DNA from: Cytobacillus oceanisediminis 2691
GTDB lineage: Bacteria; Bacillota; Bacilli; Bacillales; Cytobacillaceae
Assembly: GCF_007678455.1 (NCBI RefSeq)
Contig: NZ_VEEP01000007.1
Coordinates: forward strand, 272,693 to 336,692
DNA: 64,000 bases
Direction: 5' to 3'
Made by a program: the position numbers and the translations under genes
Shown here: positions 46,379-55,327 of the stretch, one piece after another
Position numbering within the stretch: position 1 is the stretch's first letter
How the letters are laid out: each line of letters opens with the position of its first letter
Notes under the pieces: generated by a model
Seen by the model: only the letters and a program-made list of their open reading frames with translations
What the model was told of the DNA's origin: nothing
Database searches by the model: none

Positions 46379-47929
46379 ATGAATAAACAAATTGAGTATA
46401 TTGGCAGGAAGTTTAAAGAACTAAGTGGGAATACTCTAAAAAAATTCAAGACGCCAATAGATGAAGAAAATTTTCATAACCCAATATATAACATTCCTGG
46501 GTTTTCTGAGAAGAACTTATTTATTCATATAGGGCAGTTTTTAATTAATCCGAATGAGGAACACAAAAATAACTTAATTACCTTTGTAGAAGCCTTTGGC
46601 CTAGAATTAATCAAATCTAAAGCCTCCCTGGATCAATCAATCAATTTTGTTTATCTGACTCGTTGCTCAATTATGGATTTGCTTGAACAAGAATTGCTAC
46701 AAAATAGGATTTCCATAAGCAGCTTTTTTGAAGTGCTTAAAATAATTGAATACTCCTACCAGCTTATTTCCAAAACACTTTTGAATATCTACAATGAGGA
46801 ATTGTTATTCATTAAGCTTGCCTTAGATGAGTCTAAAGAGGATTTAAAAATGACACTAAGAGAGCTGGCGGATTTAGAGAAAGTCTTAAATGAAGCAACC
46901 ATTTTTGCTATTACAGATCGTGAAGATAAAATATTATATGCAAATGATAATTTTTGCGATTTATATAAGTATACCAGAGAAGAATTGCTCGGGAAAAAAC
47001 ATGATGTATACTCTTCTAACTTTCATCCTCCTTCATTTTTTCATGAAATATGGGAGACGATACAAGGGGGAGAGGTTTGGAAAGGGGATATTCTTAATCA
47101 AGCGAAGGATGGGACACAATATTGGTTAGATACAACCATCGTTCCGTTTGTAGATTCAAATGGAGAGCGTTATAAACATATTTCAATTCAATATGACATA
47201 ACTGAAAAAAGAAAAACTGAAGAAACATTGCGTAAAGCAGAGAAACTTGCAATGATCGGACAATTGGCAGCAGGCTTTGCCCACGAAATACGAAATCCGT
47301 TAACAACCATTCGTGGATTTGTACAGCTTCTGTCTGCTAATGAGATTGAACCAAATTATGCAATCACGATCCTTGAAGAAATTGATCGTATCAATTTTAT
47401 TGTCAGTGAATTCATGGTCTTTGCAAAACCTCACCAGATTTACTTCAGTGATTGTAATATAAAAAGTATTTTAACCAGTGTAGTTAAATTTCTCGAGCCC
47501 GAAGCAATCATGAAAAATGTAAAAATTAAATACCATTTCCCGATAGAAGATGTAGTGATTTATGGGGAAAGAAATCAATTAAAACAAGTATTTTTGAATA
47601 TAATTAAAAATTCCATTGAGGCAATGCCTACTGGCGGCACAATAGACATTATTATCGAAAGGGCAGAACAAAATATATCTATCACAATAAAGGATAACGG
47701 TATAGGGATGGAATCCGAACAGATTAAAAAACTGGGAGAGCCTTTTTTTACGACAAAGCAAGATGGAAATGGCTTAGGGCTTATGGTGAGCTATAAAATT
47801 ATTCAGAACCATAAAGGAAGCGTCGATGTTAGAAGCAAATCGAATAATGGAACAACTTTTAAAATATCATTCAAAACCCAAATAAAAAAAGAAAAAACTT
47901 ATAGCTCCAATATAACTGAGAATGAATAA
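46379..47929 (+). CDS. PAS-domain sensor histidine kinase (sporulation kinase-like)
   Basis: 516 residues, no membrane helix. N-terminal helical domain (1-160), PAS domain (about 170-285; ATIFAITDREDKILYANDNF), HisKA with GFAHEIRNPLTTIRGFVQLL (phosphorylated His), and HATPase_c with the N box (NIIKNSIEAMPTGG), DNGIGM, FTTKQDGNGLGL. The HEIRNPLTTIRGF layout is that of B. subtilis Kin-type kinases that feed the Spo0A phosphorelay. No response regulator is adjacent, which fits an orphan kinase. Partner inferred only. Confidence 0.87.
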   Translation: MNKQIEYIGRKFKELSGNTLKKFKTPIDEENFHNPIYNIPGFSEKNLFIHIGQFLINPNEEHKNNLITFVEAFGLELIKSKASLDQSINFVYLTRCSIMDLLEQELLQNRISISSFFEVLKIIEYSYQLISKTLLNIYNEELLFIKLALDESKEDLKMTLRELADLEKVLNEATIFAITDREDKILYANDNFCDLYKYTREELLGKKHDVYSSNFHPPSFFHEIWETIQGGEVWKGDILNQAKDGTQYWLDTTIVPFVDSNGERYKHISIQYDITEKRKTEETLRKAEKLAMIGQLAAGFAHEIRNPLTTIRGFVQLLSANEIEPNYAITILEEIDRINFIVSEFMVFAKPHQIYFSDCNIKSILTSVVKFLEPEAIMKNVKIKYHFPIEDVVIYGERNQLKQVFLNIIKNSIEAMPTGGTIDIIIERAEQNISITIKDNGIGMESEQIKKLGEPFFTTKQDGNGLGLMVSYKIIQNHKGSVDVRSKSNNGTTFKISFKTQIKKEKTYSSNITENE

Positions 47930-47961
47930 GTGAAATTCATTAATCAAAGACTAGCGAAAGG

Positions 47962-47988
47962 AGAATGCCAATCAAAGGCATTCTTTTT
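47962..47988 (+). terminator. Terminator of the kinase gene
   Basis: AGAATGCC pairs with GGCATTCT across a 7-base loop, followed by T5. Confidence 0.85.
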
Positions 47989-48471
47989 CATTTCAGAAGT
48001 TGAATTATGTGGTTTTCAGACGATTATTCCTCTATATAAAGGCAGTGAAAAAGCTCGAACAGATCACTCCGTAAACGGAGCAACATTTTTAGAGAAAAAT
48101 CATATTTGGCCGGGGACTGAGGATTTGTATTTTAATCCAGAGAGCAATAAGACTCCAATTATAATCCAAACTCACAGAGGCAAGACTGATGTTAAGTTAT
48201 GGTTTATTTGTTAAAACGATTGCGTTCATTTAGTAAAAAAATTCAAAAAGAAAGTAGTTGCATATATTCTTCGGTCCTACAGTCTTCAGAAGGGAATGTC
48301 CGCAAGCCGAGGGGGTTCTACACTGTAAAGTGAGCAAATCAATTTTTTAATACTGATAAAAGGGTTGAGGGAGTGAATTATATATCGCTCCTTCTATCTT
48401 TTGTTAACATTGTGCATCTAGTATTTATTTGTAGGGGAAACTAACAATTATTGATTTTGAGGAGTGAGACC
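47989..48471. other. Intergenic region without a supported gene
   Basis: 480 bases. A frame from 47930 to 48214 is open but spans the terminator and has no binding site. A hairpin-like AGGGAGTG...CGCTCCTT lies at 48368-48393. Nothing else recognised. Confidence 0.4.
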
Positions 48472-48735
48472 ATGTATTTGCAAGGTACAATTATTGCAGG
48501 TGAATTTGATTCCTCCATGAATGAATTTTCCTTACAGAAGGTGAAAAATTTAAATACAGAATCGGTTCTTAAAGAAAACCAATTAAACAATATTTATCAT
48601 TATTTAAAAAAACATCAGCATGAAGCTGATGGGCAAATAATTACCCTTTACGATCAAATGCCTTTACACCTGACACAAAAAGAAATTAATGAGTTGATTT
48701 GTGATTTGGAGAGAGTAATGTCCATGTACCATTAA
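48472..48735 (+). CDS. Small hypothetical protein
   Basis: 87 residues, soluble, no recognised motif. GAGGAG lies eight bases before the ATG at 48472, and a good terminator follows, supporting a real gene. Upstream in-frame ATG at 48451 lacks a site. Confidence 0.6.
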   Translation: MYLQGTIIAGEFDSSMNEFSLQKVKNLNTESVLKENQLNNIYHYLKKHQHEADGQIITLYDQMPLHLTQKEINELICDLERVMSMYH

Positions 48736-48767
48736 TGACGGATGCGGCTGCTAATGGTGTGAATAAA

Positions 48768-48800
48768 AAAGAGGCAGATCCAAATGGATCTGCTTCTTTT
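48768..48800. terminator. Bidirectional terminator
   Basis: GAGGCAGATCC-AAAT-GGATCTGCTTC with A6 before and T4 after. Serves the small plus-strand gene and the convergent SDR gene. Confidence 0.88.
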
Positions 48801-48803
48801 AGA

Positions 48804-49520
48804 TTAAGGATTGGTTGACCAAAGCCCAGCAGTTTTTACGAATACCCTTGGATTTAATTTTAGGCCGGCTACGATTAATTCAGCAAGGTCTTCTGGCTGC
48901 ATAACATGATCTTCATTACCGCTGACAAGGTTAGTATCAATTGCAAGGTCTGTTACAACCGTACTTGGTGTAAAAGCTGTTACACGGATGTTGTGCTTCC
49001 TTACTTCGAGCATAAGTGATTCTGTTAGTCCTAAAACAGCGAATTTAGAAGCACTGTAAGCACTTGTTACAGGAGCACCTTTTTGTCCGGCAGAGGAAGA
49101 GATATTGATAATATCACCTGTTTTTCTTTCAATCATGCCGGGAAGTACGGCTCTTGTTGCATTATAAACTCCCATTAAATTCACTTGGATGATTTTCTCC
49201 CATTCTTCAGGAGTTAAATCAAGGAAATCGCCAAACTTGGCAACTCCAGCATTGTTAATGAGGATATCAATTGGTTCGTGATCAGCTTTAATATGTTCAA
49301 CTGCATTAATAACTGATTCGAGATTGGAAACATCTCCTGTTGCTATTGAAACTTTCACATCAAATTGTGCTAGTTCAGCCGCAACCTTTTCAAGGTTAGA
49401 CATATTCAAGCCAAGCAATCCTAAATTGACCCCTTCTTTTGCTAAGGCGATAGCAGTAGCTCGTCCTATACCTCTGCCTGCACCAGTAATTAAAGCAGTT
49501 TTGCCATTTAATGAATTCAT
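48804..49520 (-). CDS. Short-chain dehydrogenase (3-ketoacyl-ACP reductase-like)
   Basis: 238 residues. [15 protein letters not shown] (cofactor loop), [33 protein letters not shown] with the Ser-Tyr-Lys catalytic set. FabG-like; the substrate is unknown. The ATG at 49520 has AGGAG eight bases upstream; the longer frame to 49610 covers a terminator. It lies downstream of hxlAB on the same strand but past that terminator, so it may be only partly coexpressed. Confidence 0.87.
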   Translation of the reverse strand: MNSLNGKTALITGAGRGIGRATAIALAKEGVNLGLLGLNMSNLEKVAAELAQFDVKVSIATGDVSNLESVINAVEHIKADHEPIDILINNAGVAKFGDFLDLTPEEWEKIIQVNLMGVYNATRAVLPGMIERKTGDIINISSSAGQKGAPVTSAYSASKFAVLGLTESLMLEVRKHNIRVTAFTPSTVVTDLAIDTNLVSGNEDHVMQPEDLAELIVAGLKLNPRVFVKTAGLWSTNP

Positions 49521-49555
49521 TTTTTCACTCCTATGAACAAGGTTTTTACACAAAG

Positions 49556-49599
49556 TTAAATAGAAAGACCGCAATCTTGCATGGAACAGTTTGCGGTCT
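49556..49599 (-). terminator. Terminator of hxlAB
   Basis: AGACCGCAA pairs with TTGCGGTCT; on the minus strand it is followed by TTCTATTT. Confidence 0.78.
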
Positions 49600-49618
49600 C
49601 TCATAGACAATCAGCGTT

Positions 49619-50176
49619 TTATTCTAAATTGGCGTGTCTGCCATACATCTTATTCGAATCTAAGCCCTTTTTCTCCATGAACCTCAGAATGAGAGCGTCG
49701 CAGAATAGTAAAAGAGTTTGCTCGAATAATGAGCCCATAGGCTGAATGGTTTTATAATCACCTTCCGATTGATCTTTAGGAGATCCGGGTAATTTAACTG
49801 TCATATCTGCCAATTTTCCAATAGTGGAATCAGGGAAAATGGTTAAAGCTGCAACAGTTCCACCTAAGCTTTTTGCTTTCTCAGCCATGGAGACCAGGCT
49901 TTTTGTTTCACCTGAACCAGAGGCGAAGATGATCAGGTCACCTTCCTCAAAGTTAGGGGTCACCGTTTCGCCTGGGACATAAGCATCTATGCCCATATGC
50001 ATCATTCGCATCGCAAATGACTTGGCCATAAATCCAGATCTACCTGCGCCAGCTATAAACACTTTCTTTGCTTCAAGAATCCCATTGACTAATTTCTCAG
50101 CTTCTTCATTCGAAATGAGATCAGTTGTTCTGATCAACTCTTTTAAGATCTTAGCTAAATATTGTGTCGTATGCAT
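49619..50176 (-). CDS. hxlB: 6-phospho-3-hexuloisomerase
   Basis: 185 residues of SIS fold: VFIAGAGRSGFMAKSFAMRMMHMG binds the sugar phosphate, and IIFASGSGETKSLV follows. Converts hexulose 6-phosphate to fructose 6-phosphate, the second step of the ribulose monophosphate pathway for formaldehyde fixation. It is 8 bases after hxlA and translated from the same transcript. The C terminus MYGRHANLE is typical of the family. Confidence 0.94.
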   Translation of the reverse strand: MHTTQYLAKILKELIRTTDLISNEEAEKLVNGILEAKKVFIAGAGRSGFMAKSFAMRMMHMGIDAYVPGETVTPNFEEGDLIIFASGSGETKSLVSMAEKAKSLGGTVAALTIFPDSTIGKLADMTVKLPGSPKDQSEGDYKTIQPMGSLFEQTLLLFCDALILRFMEKKGLDSNKMYGRHANLE

Positions 50177-50184
50177 GCTCGAAA

Positions 50185-50817
50185 TTACCCTTGTTTGATC
50201 ATTTCTTGCATTTTTGCTGCTGCAGCTTTTTTATCAGCTTGACCTGTAATACCGCCGCCAACAATGACAAGATCTGGATTTACTTTAATGACTTCTGGAA
50301 GTGTTTCTAATTTAATGCCGCCTGCGATTGCAGTTTTTGCATTTTTTACAACACTTTTAATGGTTTGCAAATCTTCGAAAGAGTTTTTACCTACTGCTTG
50401 AAGATCGTAGCCAGTGTGGACACAAATATAGTCTACACCCATTGCATCGACTTCTTTAGCTCGAGCAGCCAGATCTTTAACAGCGATCATATCAACAAGG
50501 ATTTTTTTGCCTTGTTTTTTCGCTTCTTCTACAGCACCTTGAATAGACATATCTTCGGCTGTGGCTAGAATCGTAATAATATCAGCACCTGCTTCAGAGG
50601 CTTTCATCACTTCATAACCAGCAGCGTCCATGATTTTCAGGTCTGCTAATACCTTTAAATTAGGGAATGCTTCTTTTACTGCCTTTACTGCATGGAGACC
50701 CTCGTTGATTACGACTGGGGTACCGATTTCTACGATATCGATATGCTCCTCCACTTCTTTCACCAATTCAATGGCTTCTGGAATATTGACTAAATCTAAA
50801 GCTAATTGTAATTCCAT
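50185..50817 (-). CDS. hxlA: 3-hexulose-6-phosphate synthase
   Basis: 210 residues of the OMP decarboxylase-type TIM barrel: LQLALDLVNIPEAIEL, DIVEIGTPVVINEG, LADLKIMDAA (metal-binding DxKxxD) and AGGIKLETLPEV. Condenses formaldehyde with ribulose 5-phosphate. First gene of the minus-strand operon, divergent from hxlR. AGGAGTG upstream of the ATG. Confidence 0.95.
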   Translation of the reverse strand: MELQLALDLVNIPEAIELVKEVEEHIDIVEIGTPVVINEGLHAVKAVKEAFPNLKVLADLKIMDAAGYEVMKASEAGADIITILATAEDMSIQGAVEEAKKQGKKILVDMIAVKDLAARAKEVDAMGVDYICVHTGYDLQAVGKNSFEDLQTIKSVVKNAKTAIAGGIKLETLPEVIKVNPDLVIVGGGITGQADKKAAAAKMQEMIKQG

Positions 50818-51069
50818 ATATGTTCACTCCTATTAATTTTATTCGGATTTTTCGTGCAGTTATACTGTCTCCAAAATTAAATAGATCCTCTTCAGGAATA
50901 TTATCCTTTTGGAGTATTATCTGTACCAGCAACCAGGATCGATGATGTTCCTAATCGCTGAACAATTGCAAGTATACAACCTATAACATTTTAGTGGAAG
51001 TACGCACTTTTATTTTACATAGTGCTAAAAAGTATACTATGGGGTATAATAACGATTGAGGTGAGTGAA
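50818..51069. promoter_or_regulatory. Divergent hxlA/hxlR control region
   Basis: Three same-direction octamers AAGTATAC (50970), AAGTACGC (50998) and AAGTATAC (51030) lie in the half next to hxlR. HxlR of B. subtilis is known to bind direct repeats and activate hxlAB, so these are candidate sites. TATAAT at 51045 is too close to the hxlR ATG to be sure. Confidence 0.45.
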
Positions 51070-51429
51070 ATGTCACGAATGCAGGATAAGATCTTTAACT
51101 GTGAGAAGGAATTGACGCTATCAGTTATCGGTGGAAAGTGGAAAATGCTTATTTTATGGCATCTAGGGAAAGAAGGAACCAAGCGATTTGGTGAATTGAA
51201 GGCTCTCATGCCAGGAATCACGCAAAGGATGCTTGTGAACCAATTGCGTGAACTGGAAGAAGACTTGATAGTAGAGCGGAAAGTTTACCCGGTTGTTCCT
51301 CCAAAAGTGGAATACTCCCTTACTGAACAGGGGAGAAGCTTGATGCCGATTCTTGATGCTATGTATAAATGGGGTAAAAACTATATGGAGACTGTAGGGT
51401 TAAACCCTAAGAAAGAGTCAATTAATTAA
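51070..51429 (+). CDS. hxlR: HxlR-family regulator
   Basis: 119 residues. MarR-like winged helix: [39 protein letters not shown], then LREL and [16 protein letters not shown], the HxlR signature. It stands divergent from hxlAB, as in B. subtilis, where HxlR activates these genes in response to formaldehyde. The conserved Cys near the N terminus (NCEKE, Cys 10) is kept. GAGGTG upstream of the ATG at 51070. Confidence 0.93.
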   Translation: MSRMQDKIFNCEKELTLSVIGGKWKMLILWHLGKEGTKRFGELKALMPGITQRMLVNQLRELEEDLIVERKVYPVVPPKVEYSLTEQGRSLMPILDAMYKWGKNYMETVGLNPKKESIN

Positions 51430-51471
51430 AACTTGACTATATAAATCGAGGTAAATAGCACCACAATATAG

Positions 51472-51506
51472 AAAGGGGCAATGTGAAATAGCATTGCCTC
51501 TTTTTC
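51472..51506 (+). terminator. Terminator of hxlR
   Basis: AAAGGGGCAATG pairs with CATTGCCTCTTT, followed by T run. Confidence 0.88.
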
Positions 51507-51578
51507 TTGACAAAACATATCTTTTAAATTGTAAATGCCAATGGTAATGACATACTTTTATTAAACTATGACTAGTTG

Positions 51579-52013
51579 TTAATTTATTTTTTCTTTTTCA
51601 AGCATATCCTTAACTACATCCTCGATGGTTACATTTCCTAAGACCTTTTCCATCGCTAATTGTGCGGCAGACAATATAGGAATGATCGTATTTTGAATGT
51701 TTCTTCCTACAGGACATTTAGGATTTGGACTTTCATGAACATTAAACAACTCATTGTCCTGTACTACATTAACTGCCTTATATACATCTAACAGAGTTAT
51801 GTCAGATAAATTCCTTGCAAGTTTAGTTCCCGGAATACCAGGATGTACCTCTACTAACCCTGCTTTCTTTAGCATTCCAATAATTTTTCTTATAAGTGCT
51901 GGATTTGTGTTTACACTTTCTGCCAAATATTCAGATGAACTTACACCTTCTTTATTAAACTCTATAAGAGATAATATATGAACGCCTACAGCGAATCGGC
52001 TGCTAATGGACAT
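51579..52013 (-). CDS. Rrf2-family regulator (YwnA-like)
   Basis: 144 residues. SSRFAVGVHILSLIEF at the N terminus and a winged helix NPALIRKIIGMLKKAGLVEVHPGIPG. One Cys only (PKCPVG), so no Fe-S cluster site of the IscR type. Divergent from an NmrA-type oxidoreductase gene, with three near-identical palindromes between them, so it almost surely controls that gene and itself. RBS AAAGGTGATG before the ATG. Confidence 0.88.
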   Translation of the reverse strand: MSISSRFAVGVHILSLIEFNKEGVSSSEYLAESVNTNPALIRKIIGMLKKAGLVEVHPGIPGTKLARNLSDITLLDVYKAVNVVQDNELFNVHESPNPKCPVGRNIQNTIIPILSAAQLAMEKVLGNVTIEDVVKDMLEKEKIN

Positions 52014-52058
52014 TTATTCATCACCTTTCTTGCATTTTCATAAGGATAAAACTTTAAT

Positions 52059-52077
52059 TGTAATAAAATTGGTTACA
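52059..52077. promoter_or_regulatory. Rrf2 operator box 1
   Basis: TGTAATAAAATTGGTTACA, of form TGTAA-N9-TTACA, between the minus-strand TATAAT (52086-52091) and the regulator start. Confidence 0.65.
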
Positions 52078-52117
52078 CTGTTTATATTATACCTTAAAAA
52101 ATTATCATTTATAGTTA

Positions 52118-52146
52118 TTGACAAAATCTCGAGTTGTAATTATTAT
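52118..52146 (+). promoter_or_regulatory. Sigma-A promoter of NmrA-type oxidoreductase gene
   Basis: TTGACA (52118-52123) and TATTAT (52141-52146) with a 17-bp spacer. The -10 box lies inside operator box 2. Confidence 0.8.
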
Positions 52147-52172
52147 GGTTACATGTAATAGAGATGGTTACA
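52135..52172. promoter_or_regulatory. Rrf2 operator boxes 2 and 3 (abutting)
   Basis: TGTAATTATTATGGTTACA (52135-52153) is followed without gap by TGTAATAGAGATGGTTACA (52154-52172). Both share TGTAAT-N5-TGGTTACA with box 1 and cover the -10 box and start point. Confidence 0.8.
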
Positions 52173-52234
52173 GTTAATCGAATTGGATGTAACTGAAGGA
52201 TGGAACGAAAACATTTAATTGGGAGGAATGGAAG

Positions 52235-53098
52235 ATGAAATTGTTAGTAACTGGAGCTACAGGGAAATTGGGTACCAAAATTGTTGATGAATTGTTGAAA
52301 ACTGTACCAGCTAATCAACTTGCAGTTAGTGTTCGTAATCCGGAGAAGGCAGAAGGAATAAAAACTCGAGGAGTAGAAGTTCGCCAGGGAGATTTTGACC
52401 GTCCAGAAACTTTAGATATAGCTTTTAAAGGAATCGATCGCTTATTGATTATTTCTGCGGATGGAGACAATGAAACAAGAATTCGTCAGCACACAAATGC
52501 GGTTGCTGCAGCAGAGCGTGCCGGTGTTAAATTTATTGCATATACTAGCATTGCAAACGCACAGGAAAGTAAAAACATGCTTGCGCCAACACATAAGGCA
52601 ACAGAAGAAGCTATTTTGAAAACAGGAATTCCTTATTCTTTCTTACGTAACAATTGGTACTTGGAGAATGAAAGTTCAAGCATTCAAGGTGTACTGGCAG
52701 GAGCCCCATGGGTGACTTCTGCAGGAACCGGAAAGGTTGGATGGGCATTACAACAGGATTATGCAGAGGCTGCAGCGGCAGTATTAGCTGGTAACGGGCA
52801 CGAAAACACTATTTATGAGCTCTCTGGCAAGTTATTCACACAGGAGGAGTTTGCCTCTGCACTTGGCGCTGTATTGGGTAAGGAAATACCAGTACAACAG
52901 GTTGATGATGCTTCTTATGCTGAGATAATGAAGGGTGCTGGCGTTCCAGAATTCCTCATTCCTTTTCTAGTTGGTATCCAGAAAGATATTCGAGAGGGTA
53001 CACTTGAAATCGAGAGCAGCGATTTTGAAAAACTACTAGGTCGTCCTGCTGCACCACTTAGCGAAGGGTTATCTCAAATCGTTCAAAGTATCCAATAA
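52235..53098 (+). CDS. NmrA/QorB-like NAD(P)H oxidoreductase
   Basis: 287 residues of atypical SDR fold. KLLVTGATGKLGTKIVDELL binds NADP, SIANAQESKNMLAPTHKATEEAIL and SFLRNNWYLEN follow, like E. coli QorB (YtfG), an NADPH quinone reductase. No Tyr-x3-Lys of classical SDRs. Likely quinone or electrophile detoxification under Rrf2 control. GGGAGG lies before the ATG. Confidence 0.87.
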   Translation: MKLLVTGATGKLGTKIVDELLKTVPANQLAVSVRNPEKAEGIKTRGVEVRQGDFDRPETLDIAFKGIDRLLIISADGDNETRIRQHTNAVAAAERAGVKFIAYTSIANAQESKNMLAPTHKATEEAILKTGIPYSFLRNNWYLENESSSIQGVLAGAPWVTSAGTGKVGWALQQDYAEAAAAVLAGNGHENTIYELSGKLFTQEEFASALGAVLGKEIPVQQVDDASYAEIMKGAGVPEFLIPFLVGIQKDIREGTLEIESSDFEKLLGRPAAPLSEGLSQIVQSIQ

Positions 53099-53220
53099 AG
53101 TGTATTTTGGGATTTTATTTTAAATCCGTTAATAAAGATTGCCTTTTAATAAACAAATAAACAACATAATGCAGAAAATAAGTAATAGGTCTGGTTTTTG
53201 AGTAAAAAAAATAAAAAGCA

Positions 53221-53268
53221 CCCAAAGAAGCAGTCTAATTCGCAACTGAATTGGTCTGCTTCTTTGGG
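53221..53268 (-). terminator. Strong hairpin, T tract on the minus strand
   Basis: CCCAAAGAAGCAG pairs with CTGCTTCTTTGGG, with AATTC/GAATT inside. A-rich DNA before it makes a good T tract on the minus strand only, though no minus-strand gene is seen to its right. It may still end the oxidoreductase transcript. Confidence 0.6.
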
Positions 53269-53367
53269 TTAATGAGAAATTTTGAATAGTAATGGTATAT
53301 TAGGCGACCAACCTATTAATGTTTATAGGAGATAATAATAAATCGTGAGACTGACTATAAAAAATTA

Positions 53368-53406
53368 GCTTACTAAATTGCCATGGTACAATTTTTAGGC
53401 TTTTTT
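53368..53406 (+). terminator. Second hairpin with T6
   Basis: GCTTACTAAATTG pairs with CAATTTTTAGGC (two mismatches) followed by T6. The region 53270-53367 before it has no recognised gene, so it may end a small RNA or a lost gene. Confidence 0.55.
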
Positions 53407-53591
53407 GCATCAGCATTATCTTATATATTTCTTAGAAAATATCAGCCTTGAAGAATAGGGAATGGTTCGAATTTCCGAACAATCAACTCCATCATCTTTT
53501 CGTAAAGGAAAATTTGTTACAAAACATGCACTAGAAAAAATATAAATCATATATAGGTGATATCCCGTTTTAAATGGTTGAGGAGGATATC

Positions 53592-54686
53592 ATGAAATCT
53601 ATGCTGCCTAGTGAAAAATATTTCGGTAATTTAGAACTGGTTCATACATTTTATGGGGCTATGCCTACAGGTGTTAGTGTTTCGGAAACGGGTCGTATTT
53701 TTATTTGTTTTCCGAAATGGGGAGATGATGTTAAATTTACGGTTGCGGAAATTGTTGAGGGTCAATTGCAGCCGTATCCTAACTTTCAAACCAATTTGGC
53801 TAACCCCGCAAATATCAGAATGACTTTCATCAGTGTCCAAAGTGTGGTTGCGGATGGCAGGGGAACGCTTTGGGTATTGGATACAGCGGCACCCAATTTT
53901 TCTGAACCCATAAAAGGTGGGGCAAAATTAGTCGCTGTCGATTTAAAAACCAATACAATTAGAAGAGTATATACCTTTACAGAAGATGTGGTCCTGCCAA
54001 CAACTTATCTGAATGATGTCCGATTTGATTTTCGTGTTGGAAACGCAGGTTATGCATATATAACGGATTCATCTTCCAAAGGACCCGGAGCTATTATCGT
54101 TGTAGATTTAGAAACTGGAAACGCGTTTAGACGGTTAAATGGGGCAAATTCAACTTCACCCGATCCTTATATTTTACCGAAAGTAGAAGGAGAAATTTTG
54201 AAGAACCGAAACAAAGATGGTTCCACCTCTCCATTTAGATTGGCGTCTGACGGTATTGCGATTTCTCCAGATGGAAAGGTTTTGTTTTTTTGTCCACTTA
54301 CAAGCCGTCATCTATACTCGATTCCAACAGAAGTCCTGAGAGACAGAAATATACCGGACATGGATTTACCTTATCATGTGGTGTACTGGGGAGAAAAAGG
54401 GGCGTCTGATGGAATGATCACTGATGCAAAAGGAGCCATTTATGCCGGAGACTATGAAAACAACAGTATTCGAAAGATATGGCCAAATGGCACAATGGAA
54501 ACCATCGCACATGACCCGAGAATCTTATGGCCGGATACTTTTTCGATTGGGCCGGATCAATACTTATATGTCATTGTGAACCAATTACATCGGCAGGCAA
54601 GATTTCATTATGGGAAAGACCTGCGACAAAAACCTTATAGTTTACTTCGTATAAAAATTGGTGAATTTCCTGCTCCTACCATTTGA
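53592..54686 (+). CDS. Major royal jelly protein / yellow-family beta-propeller
   Basis: 364 residues. Six-bladed propeller with GVSVSETGRIFICFPKWGDD, VADGRGTLWVLDTAAPNF, NDVRFD and YITDSSSKGPGAIIVVDLETG, the marks of the MRJP/yellow family. No signal peptide, so it is cytoplasmic. Bacterial members are annotated as L-dopachrome tautomerase-related or gluconolactonase-like, with no firm function. GAGGAGG lies seven bases before the ATG at 53592. Confidence 0.83.
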   Translation: MKSMLPSEKYFGNLELVHTFYGAMPTGVSVSETGRIFICFPKWGDDVKFTVAEIVEGQLQPYPNFQTNLANPANIRMTFISVQSVVADGRGTLWVLDTAAPNFSEPIKGGAKLVAVDLKTNTIRRVYTFTEDVVLPTTYLNDVRFDFRVGNAGYAYITDSSSKGPGAIIVVDLETGNAFRRLNGANSTSPDPYILPKVEGEILKNRNKDGSTSPFRLASDGIAISPDGKVLFFCPLTSRHLYSIPTEVLRDRNIPDMDLPYHVVYWGEKGASDGMITDAKGAIYAGDYENNSIRKIWPNGTMETIAHDPRILWPDTFSIGPDQYLYVIVNQLHRQARFHYGKDLRQKPYSLLRIKIGEFPAPTI

Positions 54687-54755
54687 TCATAAAAATAATT
54701 TCAAATTTATAATTGTAATTTGGTCAAGAAAGGGAAGACTCTTTGAGTTTTTGTG

Positions 54756-54802
54756 GGAACAGTTTAGGTGTAATTCTAAACTGTTCCTATTTTATTTTTA
54801 TA
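54756..54802 (+). terminator. Terminator of MRJP-like gene
   Basis: GGAACAGTTTAG pairs with CTAAACTGTTCC, followed by TATTTTATTTTT. It lies next to the end of the convergent coat gene. Confidence 0.9.
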
Positions 54803-55097
54803 GAGTGGGTAAGTTCAATGCTGTATCGATATTATTTAAATCCAAACTGATTTGTTCGTTTGTATCCCAAGCATGATACCATCCTTTTTCTTCCATATAT
54901 AAGGAAATTTGTTCATGCATATCTAGTGCTTCTGTTAAATGGCGAGTGAGAATTTCTTTAATTTCGGGCGTTCCTGATTCTGTAACAGCCATGGCATAAT
55001 TTCTTACTCCACTCTTAGCTGCAATCAATAAATCCATTGCAACCACTTGATCAGATAGTGCGTCCATGCCAGTGAAAGTTTCAATGATTGGATTCAT
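54798..55097 (-). CDS. yraD: CotF-like spore coat protein, YraD type
   Basis: 99 residues, helical. ALSDQVVAMDLLIAAKSGVRNYAMAVTES then MHEQISLYMEEKGWYHAWD is the coat F repeat seen in CotF. Last gene of a five-gene cluster ordered as B. subtilis yraG-yraF-adhB-yraE-yraD, which is expressed late in the mother cell. GGAGGTG before the ATG. Confidence 0.88.
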   Translation of the reverse strand: MNPIIETFTGMDALSDQVVAMDLLIAAKSGVRNYAMAVTESGTPEIKEILTRHLTEALDMHEQISLYMEEKGWYHAWDTNEQISLDLNNIDTALNLPTL

Positions 55098-55115
55098 GTT
55101 CGTTCACCTCCTAAT

Positions 55116-55310
55116 TTACTGCTTAGCATTGGAAAGGATAGAAGCATATTCTTGTAATTGTATCGTAGATAAATCAATGTCTTGCTGCATAATATCTCTT
55201 AATCGCTGATCTGTAACTAATGCTTTCATCGTTTTGGACTTAGTAAGACAATTGGTCTTAAATGCCGCCATCTCATGGACCTCAAGAACTTCATGCAAGG
55301 CGTAGTTCAT
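55116..55310 (-). CDS. yraE: Small CotF-like coat protein, YraE type
   Basis: 64 residues. HEVLEVHEMAAFKTNCLTKSKTM is the N-terminal half of the coat F domain, which pairs with the YraD half. AAGGAGG upstream; 18 bases after its stop comes yraD. The split of the two CotF halves into separate genes is as in B. subtilis. Confidence 0.85.
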   Translation of the reverse strand: MNYALHEVLEVHEMAAFKTNCLTKSKTMKALVTDQRLRDIMQQDIDLSTIQLQEYASILSNAKQ

Positions 55311-55327
55311 TTTTCATACCTCCTTCC

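Noticed and set aside
47930..48214. 94-codon open frame after the PAS kinase
   Set aside because: It begins on a GTG touching the kinase stop, has no binding site, and contains the kinase terminator hairpin in its first third.
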